This document shows, piece by piece, positions 53,504 through 63,032 of a DNA stretch of 64,000 nucleotides (positions within the stretch are counted from its first letter, which is position 1; every line of letters begins with the position of its first letter). A program made the position numbers and the translations under genes. Where the stretch lies: the NCBI RefSeq assembly GCF_000969835.1, contig NZ_KQ033912.1, positions 568,221-632,220 of the forward strand, written 5' to 3'. Under the pieces are notes generated by a model. It was not told where the DNA came from and did not search any database. It was given only the letters and a program-made list of their open reading frames with translations. The stretch is from Parabacteroides goldsteinii DSM 19448 = WAL 12034. Its GTDB lineage: Bacteria; Bacteroidota; Bacteroidia; Bacteroidales; Tannerellaceae.

Positions 53504-53540
53504 TAAAAAAACGGCAACCCGAAAAGCCGGATTGCCGTTT
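53504..53540 (-). terminator. Terminator of the ilv operon
   Basis: ACGGCAACCCG and CGGATTGCCGT form a stem with small internal mismatches. On the minus strand it is followed by seven T, about 40 bases after the ilvC stop. Confidence 0.9.
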
Positions 53541-53581
53541 CTATATCACAAAATGTTTAACTATTAATGTATCACCATTTA

Positions 53582-54628
53582 TTAGTTGTTTTCAGGACGA
53601 AGTTTACGAACAACAGCACCTGCACGCCACATTTCACTTTCGCGAAGAGCAGCCAGTTCTTTTTCCAGACCTTCACGATAGTCAGGCTTGCTGTTTGTGT
53701 CGATAGAACGCTGTGCTTCGTTACCGCAGGCAACTTCGTTATACAGTTTCTGGAACACCGGTTTTGTAGCATCGTGGAACGGGCCCATCCAATCCAAAGC
53801 ACCACGCTGTGCAGTTGTTGAACAGTTAGCATACATCCAGTCCATACCGTTTTCTGCGAACAACGGCATCAATGACTGAGTCAGTTCTTCTACTGTTTCA
53901 TTGAATGCTTCAGAAGGTTCGTGACCGTTTTCACGCAAAGTTTCGTACTGAGCCAACAGTAATCCCTGGATAGCTCCCATCAAAGTACCACGTTCGCCAG
54001 TCAGGTCAGAATAAACTTCTTTCTTGAATGTTGTTTCAAACAAGTAACCAGAACCGACACCGATACCCAGTGCAATCACGCGATCCCATGCTTTGCCTGT
54101 TGCATCCTGGAAGATTGCGTAGCTTGAGTTCAGACCACGACCCTGCAAGAACATACGGCGCAGTGAAGTACCTGAACCTTTCGGAGCGACCAGAATTACG
54201 TCTACATCAGCAGGAGGGATGATGTTTGTACGTTCTTTGTAAGTGATACCGAATCCGTGAGAGAAATACAAAGCCTTACCCGGAGTCAGATATTTTTTGA
54301 TGCGTGGCCAAACTTCAATCTGAGCAGCATCTGAAAGCAGATACTGGATGATAGTTGCTTTTTCGCATGCTTCTTCGATATCGAACAGTGTTTCGCCCGG
54401 TACCCAACCGTCAGCAACAGCCTTTTCCCAGGTCTTACCACCTTTACGTTGTCCTACAATTACGTTAAAACCGTTGTCGCGCAGGTTCAGGCTCTGGCCA
54501 GGACCTTGTACGCCGTAACCTATTACAGCGATTGTTTCGTCTTTCAATACTTCTCTTGCCTTTTCCAACGGAAATTCTTCGCGGGTTACTACGTTTTCGT
54601 CAACGCCGCCAAAATTCATTACTGCCAT
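53582..54628 (-). CDS. ilvC: Ketol-acid reductoisomerase
   Basis: 348 residues, the Mg- and NAD(P)H-dependent enzyme that isomerises and reduces acetolactate (or acetohydroxybutyrate) in valine and isoleucine synthesis. The nucleotide-binding motif is AVIGYGVQGPGQSLNLRDNG. Metal-binding acidic residues lie in the EVYSDLTGERGTLMGAIQG helix and in the C-terminal knotted domain. It belongs to the short class I form. It is the last gene of the operon, 41 bases after the thioesterase gene. Confidence 0.97.
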   Translation of the reverse strand: MAVMNFGGVDENVVTREEFPLEKAREVLKDETIAVIGYGVQGPGQSLNLRDNGFNVIVGQRKGGKTWEKAVADGWVPGETLFDIEEACEKATIIQYLLSDAAQIEVWPRIKKYLTPGKALYFSHGFGITYKERTNIIPPADVDVILVAPKGSGTSLRRMFLQGRGLNSSYAIFQDATGKAWDRVIALGIGVGSGYLFETTFKKEVYSDLTGERGTLMGAIQGLLLAQYETLRENGHEPSEAFNETVEELTQSLMPLFAENGMDWMYANCSTTAQRGALDWMGPFHDATKPVFQKLYNEVACGNEAQRSIDTNSKPDYREGLEKELAALRESEMWRAGAVVRKLRPENN

Positions 54629-54669
54629 TTTCTTTTTACTATTAAAATGTATATAAAATAATTTGTTTT

Positions 54670-55401
54670 TCAGATCCAGGTAACGGCAGCGCGGCTGATG
54701 GCTTTGCCGTCGTTACAGATTGCCATATTATATTTACCGGGGGATACTTCCTGGTTATGGAGAGTCAGCTCCATCCCATACTTTCCTTCGGACTGATAAG
54801 CTATTTCGAAACGGCTTATCTCTTTTTCTCGGAACAGGCTGATATCGAACAAGTCGAGCAGGTGTTCCATGTATTTGATACTGTTCAGGTGGCCGTTTAC
54901 GTCTAGGTCACTGTACTTCACACGGTAAGGTTCGCCGGAAGTGTTGTTTTCCACCGGAGCAATTTTACCCGGTTTTTCAATCGGACAGGGACGGTCGGTG
55001 ATATAAGCACTCAGGCCCTCCACATCGAGCAAGGTCGGGCGGCGGGTTTCCATATCGATAGCCGCCCAGATAGAGCGGGCAAAGCCAAAGGTCTTGCCTT
55101 CGCCGTTCACCAGTTCAAAGCAACGGCTGGTAAACAACTTACCGACCTCATCCACCCAGGTATATAAAGTTACGGATTCAGACATGGCAGGATAAGAAGT
55201 CATCTCGATAGCCAGACGGGAAAGAACCCAGGCGGTATGCCTTTCGGTCATATCGTTATATCCGAATCCACGGTCGGCGGCATGGCAAGAAGCAGCATGC
55301 AACAAATAAGTTCCGATCATAGGGATTGTAATACGTCCCCGGAAGTCCATCAGATAAGACTCTGTTACGAAATGAAATTCTCCTACTTTGTTCTTCTCCA
55401 T
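54670..55401 (-). CDS. Acyl-ACP thioesterase
   Basis: 243 residues with two hot-dog halves, as in plant-type FatA/FatB thioesterases that release fatty acids from acyl carrier protein. The first half has FRGRITIPMIGTYLLHAASC and TAWVLSRLAIEM; the second has VKYSDLDVNGHLNSIKYMEH, where the Asn and His match the active-site region. It has no signal peptide and is cytoplasmic. It lies inside the ilv operon, 36 bases after ilvN and 41 before ilvC. A role linking branched-chain amino acid precursors to fatty acids is possible but unproven. Confidence 0.88.
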   Translation of the reverse strand: MEKNKVGEFHFVTESYLMDFRGRITIPMIGTYLLHAASCHAADRGFGYNDMTERHTAWVLSRLAIEMTSYPAMSESVTLYTWVDEVGKLFTSRCFELVNGEGKTFGFARSIWAAIDMETRRPTLLDVEGLSAYITDRPCPIEKPGKIAPVENNTSGEPYRVKYSDLDVNGHLNSIKYMEHLLDLFDISLFREKEISRFEIAYQSEGKYGMELTLHNQEVSPGKYNMAICNDGKAISRAAVTWI

Positions 55402-55437
55402 AATTTACTTTATTTACAAAATGTTTCCTTATTATTC

Positions 55438-55992
55438 TCAGACATGTTTTTCCTGCAACTTCTTTTCCATTGCAGATAACATGTCGCTCAGACGTTCTAC
55501 CTTACTCTTCGTTATAGCAACGCGTCCGGAACGGATAAATTGCAGGACACCGATCGTCTCACTCAATTCTTTAAACAAAGCCTGTGTCTCATCATAATGA
55601 CCACTCTTTTCCAACACCACACAATCCTCATTCATTTCAAGGATACGGGCATTGTACTTACGGATCAGATCCTCAACCGTCCCCATCTTGATAAAGAGTT
55701 CGGTACTCAGTTTATAAAGAGCGATTTCCTGGTAAACCAGGTCTTCATCCGTATTATAATAGGCTTTCAGGATATCCACACGCTTGTCAATCTGTTTTAC
55801 GACCTTGTCGATCGTATCCTCGTCGGCAAAGGTAGTAATTGTAAACTTATGTATTCCCTTTATAGCAGAGGGAGAAACAGAAAGCGTCTCAATGTTCAGT
55901 TGCCGGCGCGTAAAGATAACAGTTATCTGATTCAGAAGACCAACAGTGTTTTCCGAAAAGATAATAACGGTATATAATTGTTTTGTATTCAT
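55438..55992 (-). CDS. ilvN: Acetolactate synthase small regulatory subunit
   Basis: 184 residues. Two ACT-type halves: the N-terminal one (YTVIIFSENTVGLLNQITVI, then FTRRQLNIETLSVSPS) binds valine for feedback control of the catalytic subunit, and the C-terminal part completes the IlvH/IlvN family pattern. It overlaps nothing, lying 12 bases after ilvB. The symbol could equally be ilvH. Confidence 0.93.
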   Translation of the reverse strand: MNTKQLYTVIIFSENTVGLLNQITVIFTRRQLNIETLSVSPSAIKGIHKFTITTFADEDTIDKVVKQIDKRVDILKAYYNTDEDLVYQEIALYKLSTELFIKMGTVEDLIRKYNARILEMNEDCVVLEKSGHYDETQALFKELSETIGVLQFIRSGRVAITKSKVERLSDMLSAMEKKLQEKHV

Positions 55993-56004
55993 AGTTTCTC
56001 CTCC

Positions 56005-57702
56005 TTACTTATCACCCAAAATCATGTTTGTCACGCTTCCTCCGGCCGGAACCATCGGATATACCATACCACAAGTTTCCACATTGGCAACCAACATATA
56101 GGCACCATCGTGATTCAACATTTCAGCAATCGCCTCATCCAAGTCTTCCCGTTTATCTACCGCACGGGAAGCAATACCAAAAGCCTTGGCTATCGCTACA
56201 AAATCCGGATTCTTCATGATGGTATTCGAATACCGTTCGTTGAAGAACAGCTCCTGCCACTGGCGTACCATTCCCAGGAAATTGTTGTTAAGAACGATGA
56301 TCTTTACATTCAGATTTTCCTGCATGATAGTTCCCAACTCCTGGATAGTCATCTGGATACCACCGTCGCCGGTAAAGAAACAGACCGTACGGTCAGGCGC
56401 TCCCAGCTTCGCTCCAATGGCGGCGGGAAGGCCAAAGCCCATCGTTCCCAAACCTCCTGAAGTAACTACGCTGCGTGTTTGTTTATATTTGAAATAGCGA
56501 ACACCCATCATCTGGTTCTGACCTACATCCGTAACCAGAATCGCATCATTATCGGTTGCTTCGGAAACCTTACGGACTACTTCGCCCATTTTCAGTTGGC
56601 CTTCGGTAGGATAGAGTTCTTTTTCTATTACCTTATTATATTCCTCTTTTTCATCTGGTTCGAATTCAGCATTCCATTCCGGACGCTTCCGTTCTTCCAG
56701 TAAAGCCGTAATCATCGGAATCGTATGCTTGGCATTTCCCAGCACTTTCACGTCGACCGGCACATTCTTTCCGATCTCCGAATTGTCGATATCCAGGTGG
56801 ATAATCTTTGCCTGCTTGGCATAAGTCTTCAGGTCGCCGGTTACACGGTCATCGAAACGCATACCGATAGCAATCAGCACGTCACATTCGTTTGTCTTGC
56901 GGTTCGGTCCGACATTTCCATGCATCCCCAACATACCTTTATTTAATGGGAAGTCCGAAGGTAATGCAGACAAGCCCAATACGGTAGAACCGGCTGGTAT
57001 ATCGTTTTTCAACAAGAATTCTTTCAGTTCTTCTTCGGCTCCTCCCAGGATAACCCCCTGCCCTACCAGACAGAATGGCTTTTTGGCATTATTTATCAAT
57101 GAAGCAGCCACCTCGATACGTTCCTCCCTGATATCCGGTTCAGGCTGGTAACTACGAACATAATCCACTTTCTGATACTCATAATCTACCAAACCCACCT
57201 GTGCATCTTTCGCCAAATCCAGTACCACAGGTCCCGGGCGACCAGTCGATGCGATATAGAAAGCACGGGAAACGGCCCAAGCAATTTCTTCCGGGCGGCG
57301 TATCTGGTAAGCCCATTTGGTAATCGGTTGTGTGATACCGATCACATCAACTTCCTGGAAAGCATCTGTTCCAAGCAGCGGAGACGGAACCTGGCCGGCA
57401 ATCACCACCATCGGTGTACTGTCCATCAGCGCATCGGCAATACCAGTGATGGTATTGGTTGCCCCGGGACCCGAAGTAACCACCGTTACTCCCACTTTTC
57501 CGGAAACACGGGCATATCCCTGTGCAGCATGTGTTGCACCTTGTTCGTGGCGCACCAGAATATGTTTTAACTGATCTCTGTAATCGTATAAACTATCGTA
57601 AATTGGTATCGCCTGCCCACCCGGATAACCGAAGATAGTATCTACTCCTTCAGCGATCAGCGCTTTCAGCAAAGCTTCCGAACCGGTTATCTTTTGTTCC
57701 AT
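56005..57702 (-). CDS. ilvB: Acetolactate synthase catalytic subunit
   Basis: 565 residues, the thiamine-diphosphate enzyme that makes acetolactate from pyruvate and acetohydroxybutyrate from pyruvate plus 2-oxobutyrate. The N-terminal Glu that activates the cofactor is in VRHEQGATHAAQGYAR. The central domain and FAD region follow. The ThDP-binding motif is FFTGDGGIQMTIQELGT with LNNNFLGMVRQWQ. It is preceded by a 140-base gap from ilvD that contains a palindromic repeat. Confidence 0.97.
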   Translation of the reverse strand: MEQKITGSEALLKALIAEGVDTIFGYPGGQAIPIYDSLYDYRDQLKHILVRHEQGATHAAQGYARVSGKVGVTVVTSGPGATNTITGIADALMDSTPMVVIAGQVPSPLLGTDAFQEVDVIGITQPITKWAYQIRRPEEIAWAVSRAFYIASTGRPGPVVLDLAKDAQVGLVDYEYQKVDYVRSYQPEPDIREERIEVAASLINNAKKPFCLVGQGVILGGAEEELKEFLLKNDIPAGSTVLGLSALPSDFPLNKGMLGMHGNVGPNRKTNECDVLIAIGMRFDDRVTGDLKTYAKQAKIIHLDIDNSEIGKNVPVDVKVLGNAKHTIPMITALLEERKRPEWNAEFEPDEKEEYNKVIEKELYPTEGQLKMGEVVRKVSEATDNDAILVTDVGQNQMMGVRYFKYKQTRSVVTSGGLGTMGFGLPAAIGAKLGAPDRTVCFFTGDGGIQMTIQELGTIMQENLNVKIIVLNNNFLGMVRQWQELFFNERYSNTIMKNPDFVAIAKAFGIASRAVDKREDLDEAIAEMLNHDGAYMLVANVETCGMVYPMVPAGGSVTNMILGDK

Positions 57703-57730
57703 ATTTGTTGTTTTATTGTCTGATGGTAAC

Positions 57731-57824
57731 CTTTCCCCTCTTGAGAGGGGGTAGGGGGTGTGTTAATGCTATCCAATAGAGCTGAACTTTAACACACCCC
57801 TTATCCCCTCTCAAGAGGGGAAAG
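57731..57824. repeat. 94-bp palindromic repeat between ilvD and ilvB
   Basis: Arms of 36 bases (57731-57766 and 57789-57824) are reverse complements with two mismatches, separated by 22 bases. Each arm contains its own palindrome CCCCTCTTGAGAGGGG and ends in GGGGTGTGTTAA (or its complement). In RNA it would form either one long hairpin or two smaller ones. It lies inside the operon between two genes and is not a typical terminator, since no T run follows. Confidence 0.92.
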
Positions 57825-57842
57825 AATACTCTTTGTTACTAA

Positions 57843-59678
57843 TTAATCTTCTACTATTCGTACACCGCCCTTATCGGCCGAAGCAACCATCTTTGCATAT
57901 GCTTTCAGTGCTTTCGATACCGTACGTTGGCGGAAAGGAGGTGTAAAGGCTTTTGTTCCGCGGGCCTCTTCCGCTTCACGGCGTTTGGCCAGTTCTTCGT
58001 CTGTCACCTTTACATGTATGGTTCTTTCGGGAATATTAATTTCGATAATATCGCCGTCTTTCACTAAGCCAATCGCTCCGCCGGCAGCCGCTTCGGGAGA
58101 AATATGTCCGATTGACAAACCTGATGTTCCACCGCTGAAGCGTCCGTCTGTGATTAGCGCACATTCTTTACCCAGGTGTTTACTCTTTATATAAGAGGTA
58201 GGATACAACATTTCCTGCATACCCGGACCACCCTTAGGACCTTCATAGGTGATAACGACGACATCGCCGGAGACGACTTGATCTTTCAGGATACCTTCGC
58301 AAGCGGCATCCTGCGAATCGAATACTTTGGCAGGACCGGCAAAACGGAAGATACTTTCGTCTACCCCGGCTGTTTTAACCACACAACCGTCCTGTGCAAT
58401 ATTTCCATACAGAACAGCCAGACCACCGTCTTTCACATAAGCATGTTCCACATCGCGGATACATCCGGTTGCACGGTCGGTATCCAGTTCTTTATAATAA
58501 CTTTCCTGCGATCCGAGCACCAGATTGAAACGGTGGGCCGGAGCACTTTTATAAATATTGATTGCTTCTTCCATTACATTTACAGAGGTAATGCAGTATT
58601 GGTCGATAGCCTCATTCAAAGTCAGACCATCCGCACGTTTCACGGAGCCGTCCACCAGACCGGCTTTTACCAGCTCATTCATGATACCGATGATACCTCC
58701 GGCACGGTTCACATCTTCCACATGATAAGAACAACTCGGAGCCACTTTACAGATAACCGGTGTTTTGCGTGAAAGCATATCGATGTCTTTCATTGTAAAA
58801 TCGACTTCCGCTTCATGAGCCACGGCCAACAGGTGAAGGACTGTATTCGTCGATCCCCCCATGGCAATATCCAGCGACATAGCATTCAGAAAGGCCTGCC
58901 GGGTGGCAATACTGCGAGGCAATACGGAATCATCGCCGTCACGATAATATTTAAAGGCATTATCAACAATCATCTTCGCCGCTTTTTTGAACAGGCGGGT
59001 ACGGTTGGCATGTGTTGCAACAACTGTTCCGTTGCCGGGAAGAGCCAATCCAATCGCTTCGTTCAGACAGTTCATAGAGTTAGCCGTGAACATGCCGGAA
59101 CAGCAACCGCAGGTCGGGCAAGCGGAACGTTCCACCTTTTCTACTTGTTCGTCGCTGATAGAATCGTCAGCCGCTTCAATCATGGCGTCGATCAAATCGA
59201 GTGCACGTCCGTCCAGATTACCGGCTTCCATCGGACCGCCGGATACAAAGATTGTCGGAATATTCAGACGCATACTGGCCATCAGCATACCCGGAGTAAT
59301 CTTGTCGCAGTTACTGATACAAACCATAGCATCCGCCTTATGCGCATTCACCATATATTCCACACTGTCAGCAATGATGTCGCGGGAAGGCAGAGAATAA
59401 AGCATTCCGTCATGTCCCATAGCAATACCGTCATCAATAGCGATCGTATTAAATTCTGCGGCAAAGCAACCGAGCTTTTCGATTTCCGCTTTTACCTGCT
59501 GTCCGATCTCGTGTAGATGCACATGGCCCGGTACAAACTGGGTAAATGAATTCACAATGGCAATGATCGGTTTACCGAACTGTTCTTCTTTCATGCCGTT
59601 GGCACGCCATAATGCACGGGCTCCGGCCATACGTCTGCCTTCTGTGCTATAGGAGCTTCTTAACGGATTCTTCATCAT
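57843..59678 (-). CDS. ilvD: Dihydroxyacid dehydratase
   Basis: 611 residues, the iron-sulfur enzyme that dehydrates dihydroxy acids to the 2-oxo acids leading to valine, leucine and isoleucine. Cluster and metal motifs: [40 protein letters not shown] and [26 protein letters not shown] at 59678/59675 offers two adjacent starts. It is the first gene of the operon and lies directly after the attenuator. Confidence 0.97.
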   Translation of the reverse strand: MMKNPLRSSYSTEGRRMAGARALWRANGMKEEQFGKPIIAIVNSFTQFVPGHVHLHEIGQQVKAEIEKLGCFAAEFNTIAIDDGIAMGHDGMLYSLPSRDIIADSVEYMVNAHKADAMVCISNCDKITPGMLMASMRLNIPTIFVSGGPMEAGNLDGRALDLIDAMIEAADDSISDEQVEKVERSACPTCGCCSGMFTANSMNCLNEAIGLALPGNGTVVATHANRTRLFKKAAKMIVDNAFKYYRDGDDSVLPRSIATRQAFLNAMSLDIAMGGSTNTVLHLLAVAHEAEVDFTMKDIDMLSRKTPVICKVAPSCSYHVEDVNRAGGIIGIMNELVKAGLVDGSVKRADGLTLNEAIDQYCITSVNVMEEAINIYKSAPAHRFNLVLGSQESYYKELDTDRATGCIRDVEHAYVKDGGLAVLYGNIAQDGCVVKTAGVDESIFRFAGPAKVFDSQDAACEGILKDQVVSGDVVVITYEGPKGGPGMQEMLYPTSYIKSKHLGKECALITDGRFSGGTSGLSIGHISPEAAAGGAIGLVKDGDIIEINIPERTIHVKVTDEELAKRREAEEARGTKAFTPPFRQRTVSKALKAYAKMVASADKGGVRIVED

Positions 59679-59702
59679 ATCTGTTTTTATCTTTTAGTCA
59701 AT

Positions 59703-59735
59703 AAAAAAGCCCTTCTCTATATGGAGAAAGGCTTA
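59703..59735 (-). terminator. ilv attenuator terminator
   Basis: On the minus strand AGCCTTTCTC pairs with GAGAAGGGCT (one G-U pair) and is followed by six T, 25 bases before ilvD. The 5' arm includes CCTTTCTCC (59723-59731), which can instead pair over 9 bases with GGAGAAAGG at 59772-59780. Confidence 0.9.
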
Positions 59736-59771
59736 AGAAATATCTTTTACGACTTCACAACTTCTTACACA

Positions 59772-59780
59772 CCTTTCTCC
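59772..59780 (-). promoter_or_regulatory. ilv antiterminator segment
   Basis: GGAGAAAGG on the minus strand directly follows the leader peptide TAA and is the perfect complement of the terminator's 5' arm. Confidence 0.8.
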
Positions 59781-59840
59781 TTACCTACTAATGACTAGAA
59801 GGACCACCACGAGAATAATATGTAATACATTGTTCATCAT
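59781..59840 (-). CDS. ilvL: ilv leader peptide, 19 residues
   Basis: The frame from ATG 59840 to TAA 59781 encodes MMNNVLHIILVVVLLVISR. Twelve of its 19 residues are Ile, Leu or Val (three Ile, four Leu, five Val), exactly the products of the operon. It sits between a consensus promoter and the antiterminator/terminator pair. It should sense charged Ile, Leu and Val tRNAs through ribosome stalling. Confidence 0.88.
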   Translation of the reverse strand: MMNNVLHIILVVVLLVISR

Positions 59841-59873
59841 CTTTTCTTATCGTCTTTATTTTGTTTGACGCTG

Positions 59874-59904
59874 CAAATGTAGAATAATAATTTGTACGAG
59901 CAAA
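59874..59904 (-). promoter_or_regulatory. ilv operon promoter
   Basis: On the minus strand TTTG (59901-59904), 19 bases, then TACATTTG (59874-59881), an exact consensus match 34 bases before the leader ATG. Confidence 0.8.
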
Positions 59905-59947
59905 GGATTTAAAAGAAAAATCTTACTTTTTCTTTCATTTATCAATA

Positions 59948-59991
59948 AAAGAGGGCGGTTCATCTTGCATTTTAACAGAGAACCTGCCCTC
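59948..59991 (-). terminator. Terminator of the PUL 3 operon
   Basis: GAGGGC(G)GTTC pairs with GAAC(C)TGCCCTC around a loop of about 20 bases. On the minus strand it is followed by TTTTATTG, 58 bases after the GH29-like stop codon. Confidence 0.75.
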
Positions 59992-60048
59992 AATCAATTG
60001 AATTCTTATTTCTGAGCCTCCATTCGCTTCATATTCGATAATTTCCGG

Positions 60049-61512
60049 TCATTCTCCTTTACTGATACGATTGTTCAGTTCTTTCAACAAAGCATACGAT
60101 TTCGGAGAAATCGTTCCATCCTGATAAATCCGGACATTAATCATCGGAAGATTTTTCCGCTTGTTAGATTCTTTCACTACCTGCGTCAATTCGTCAATGG
60201 AAAGAACAGGATCGCCGATAATGGAATCTTTATAAATGTGCGTCCAGTCACCCGGCTCCAATGTTCCGGAGAAAGTCGCCTGTAAACCATCCTGAGGGCC
60301 ACCGTGAAACAATCCGTCCCCATCCAGCGGAAGAGAAGGATCGTTAACACCGGCACTGGCCAAAGACAAACCCAGTTCGCCAGCATAATAATCCTGAAAG
60401 TCCGTCAGTTTCGGCAATATCCAGGAATTAAAACAAATCGCCAACTCCTTATTTCCACTTTTGGCGGCTTTAGCAATCTTTTCAAACGAAGCGCCGTTAG
60501 GATAATAACCGATACCGTCATCCATCCACAAACCGGCCAGACGATTTCCATACCGCTGGCTAATCTCTCCCACTATCTTTTCCACATTTGTAAACAAATC
60601 TCCTGCATTATCACGTGTATAATGCTGCTTGTCCCACCATTCTTTGTCTCCATGACCGACATGGTAATACAGAATCAGACGAATGCCGTATTTACCCAAC
60701 GCATCAGATAAATCAGCCACTAAATCTCTCTTTGTGGTACGTCCCGGCAAAATAGAATCGATTGCCTGTATCGGAGCCGGAAAATAATATTCCGCCCACG
60801 ACGTTGTAAAAAATATCAACTTCCCGCCACATTCGTAAACAGTTCGTGCAAAGCGGTCCACATCAAAGTTATTGACTGCATCCTCATAGGCTAACGGCTC
60901 TCCTGATTGGGGCATACTCTTTGAATTCCAGTGGAAGAAAAAGCCATAAGGCAAATCCGCCATCCAGGATGTATTACAGCGAAGTGATGTAGCTTCCGCC
61001 CGCAACCGCTCATAAGTCTCCGGCCGGGTGAGTTCCAACGAGTACAGATACACATTAAAATCATCCTGCTTACCGGGTTTGCCAATCTTTAAAGATAAAA
61101 CGGAAGTCCCCTTATTAAAATGTAAAGGGCGGGGGAACCGGCAACGCTGCCATCCGGTTGTATTTATCCGGCAAATAACACTGTCCGTTCCATTGGATAA
61201 TACCAATTCCGTTTCTTCCCCATCTCCCATCCGGTTGACAGAAACGATCATTTCAGCCATGTAGTCTTCACCGTCCGTATTGACTTTCCAGGATATTGAC
61301 TGCTCGGGAGTTTTCCAGTTCTCCGCCCAGAATGCTTTATAAGGTTCTTCCGGATAAAGTTGTTTCACACCATTATTCAGTTCTCCACGAAAAGGAATCA
61401 ACCGGTTTATGTTCGCCGAATCCAGGTTTAATGCCGTCGGATCAACCGGATTACTGCAAGCAGCCAGGCACATAACAAACAAAGACAAAAAATAAATAAA
61501 TTGCTTTTTCAT
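60049..61512 (-). CDS. GH29-like (alpha-L-fucosidase-type) lipoprotein
   Basis: 487 residues with a lipobox (MCLAAC, Cys19). An N-terminal beta-rich region (about 25-170) precedes a barrel resembling GH29: YGFFFHWNSKSM (compare FGIFIHWG), FDVDRFARTVYECGGKLIFF, RDLVADLSDALGKYGIRLIL and LAGLWMDDGIGYY, where an Asp is the likely nucleophile. Similarity to classical fucosidases is partial, so the sugar released is uncertain. It follows a SusD gene after 72 bases and belongs to the SusC-SusD-enzyme locus at the window end. Confidence 0.65.
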   Translation of the reverse strand: MKKQFIYFLSLFVMCLAACSNPVDPTALNLDSANINRLIPFRGELNNGVKQLYPEEPYKAFWAENWKTPEQSISWKVNTDGEDYMAEMIVSVNRMGDGEETELVLSNGTDSVICRINTTGWQRCRFPRPLHFNKGTSVLSLKIGKPGKQDDFNVYLYSLELTRPETYERLRAEATSLRCNTSWMADLPYGFFFHWNSKSMPQSGEPLAYEDAVNNFDVDRFARTVYECGGKLIFFTTSWAEYYFPAPIQAIDSILPGRTTKRDLVADLSDALGKYGIRLILYYHVGHGDKEWWDKQHYTRDNAGDLFTNVEKIVGEISQRYGNRLAGLWMDDGIGYYPNGASFEKIAKAAKSGNKELAICFNSWILPKLTDFQDYYAGELGLSLASAGVNDPSLPLDGDGLFHGGPQDGLQATFSGTLEPGDWTHIYKDSIIGDPVLSIDELTQVVKESNKRKNLPMINVRIYQDGTISPKSYALLKELNNRISKGE

Positions 61513-61530
61513 TCGTATTTTACGGATATA

Positions 61531-61568
61531 GGAAGGGCCAATCCAATAATAACTCAGACCGGCCCTTC
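61531..61568 (-). repeat. Hairpin between susD and the GH29-like gene
   Basis: GAAGGGCC (61532-61539) and GGCCCTTC (61561-61568) pair around 21 bases. No T run follows, so it may tune expression between the two genes rather than end transcription. Confidence 0.5.
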
Positions 61569-61584
61569 ATGTATTCTACATTAA

Positions 61585-63027
61585 TTATCTGTAATCCGGA
61601 TTCTGAGGTATATTATTATTCAGAATTTCGGTATCAGGAATCAACCAAGTATTGTTGTAAGCACCGATAGGGACATTCAATCTGCTGCCACGCGCTTTCT
61701 GTACCTTATCGAATGTCTGGGTACGTTTCAAATCGTACCAAGCAAAACCTTCTTCATACAATTCATGCTGACGTTCCAGCAGAACGGCTTCACGGAACTG
61801 GTCCTGAGAAAGTCCGCTCAAGTCAGGCACGTTTGTCGGATCGTTCTGGTCGACACGGGCACGTTTACGGATAGCATTGATATATTGATAAGCACCGACC
61901 GGTCCGTTTATCTCATTTTCAGCTTCGGCGGCAATCAGATACATTTCAGCCAAACGAATCAATTGAGTCTGCCAGGTTAAAATATTGGTATTAGATGCTG
62001 GCAACTCCTGTTCCAGATACTCTTCATTGATATACTTATTATAATATGTACGCGCGATGACTTTATTTCCTTTCGCATTTACATATTCAGGTTTAATTCC
62101 CCATTCTTTACGCATATCACCTTTATCGAAGCTGGCGATAAAAGCATCTGTCGGAAGATACAAGGCTGTCTGACTGCCAATCGGTGAAGATTCATTATGC
62201 ATACCGCTATAGCTATCGGGAGCGGAGAACAACTGAGCCCAGATAGTTTCAGCCGTATAACATTCCGTCTTAAAGACTTTATCGAAGGTAGGCATCAAAG
62301 AATACTGACCGCTGTTGATTACTTCAAGCGCTTTCTCTTTGGCTTTCGCATAATTTTCTTTCTGATTCATCGGGAAGCCGGCAGAAGTCAGATAGATACG
62401 TGCCATAATCGCTTTTACGACCCATTTATTTACACGTCCCATATCCTGCGCTTCTTCCGGAAGCTTTTGTTCCGCATCCAGAATATCGTCAAAAATAAAC
62501 TTATAGATATCAGCCTGCGGCGTACGGTCTATTGCCACGTCGGCATCACTGGTCACGACTTTATCCCGCAAAGGGACATCTCCAAAGAACTGGACCAATG
62601 TAAAATAAGACCAGGCACGCAAACATTTCGCCTCACCGATAATACGATTCTTGGTTTCGGCAGTAAAATCCTTATCTTCTATCGACTCCAATATCATATT
62701 CGCATTCTTTATCGTACTGTATGGGCCGGACCAGGCATTTCTAAAGGCATAAAAACCATATCCCGGATTATTTGCCCAGATATCCCCGACCTGTTCAGCC
62801 GATTCAGGCTTATCATTATAGTCGGCAAAAACTTCCGTCAGATTCAGATTTTGTCCCTGAGGATATAACCCTTTCAAAGCTCCGTCAAAATCTTCCACCG
62901 TTTGATAGAAGGAAGAGGGAGAAATAAATGTTTTCGGGTCTTCTTCCAGCCAATCGGAGCAAGAAGCAGACAGAATAACCGGTACAGCCAGCAATATATT
63001 TTTAATCAGTGTTTTCATTCTTTTCAT
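61585..63027 (-). CDS. SusD/RagB-family glycan-binding lipoprotein (PUL 3)
   Basis: 480 residues with a lipobox (ILSASC). An ATG at 63027 is followed by another three codons later (MKTLIKN). SusD features: SGPYSTIKNANMILESIEDK, IIGEAKCLRAWSYFTLVQFF and LLERQHELYEEGFAWYDLKR. It starts 5 bases after the SusC stop codon. It hands its glycan to that SusC; with the GH29-like enzyme downstream the ligand may contain fucose (inference). Confidence 0.93.
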   Translation of the reverse strand: MKRMKTLIKNILLAVPVILSASCSDWLEEDPKTFISPSSFYQTVEDFDGALKGLYPQGQNLNLTEVFADYNDKPESAEQVGDIWANNPGYGFYAFRNAWSGPYSTIKNANMILESIEDKDFTAETKNRIIGEAKCLRAWSYFTLVQFFGDVPLRDKVVTSDADVAIDRTPQADIYKFIFDDILDAEQKLPEEAQDMGRVNKWVVKAIMARIYLTSAGFPMNQKENYAKAKEKALEVINSGQYSLMPTFDKVFKTECYTAETIWAQLFSAPDSYSGMHNESSPIGSQTALYLPTDAFIASFDKGDMRKEWGIKPEYVNAKGNKVIARTYYNKYINEEYLEQELPASNTNILTWQTQLIRLAEMYLIAAEAENEINGPVGAYQYINAIRKRARVDQNDPTNVPDLSGLSQDQFREAVLLERQHELYEEGFAWYDLKRTQTFDKVQKARGSRLNVPIGAYNNTWLIPDTEILNNNIPQNPDYR

Positions 63028-63032
63028 ACGTA

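Noticed and set aside
53567..53832. Small frames on both strands over the 3' end of ilvC
   Set aside because: They lie within the conserved ilvC coding region in other frames.
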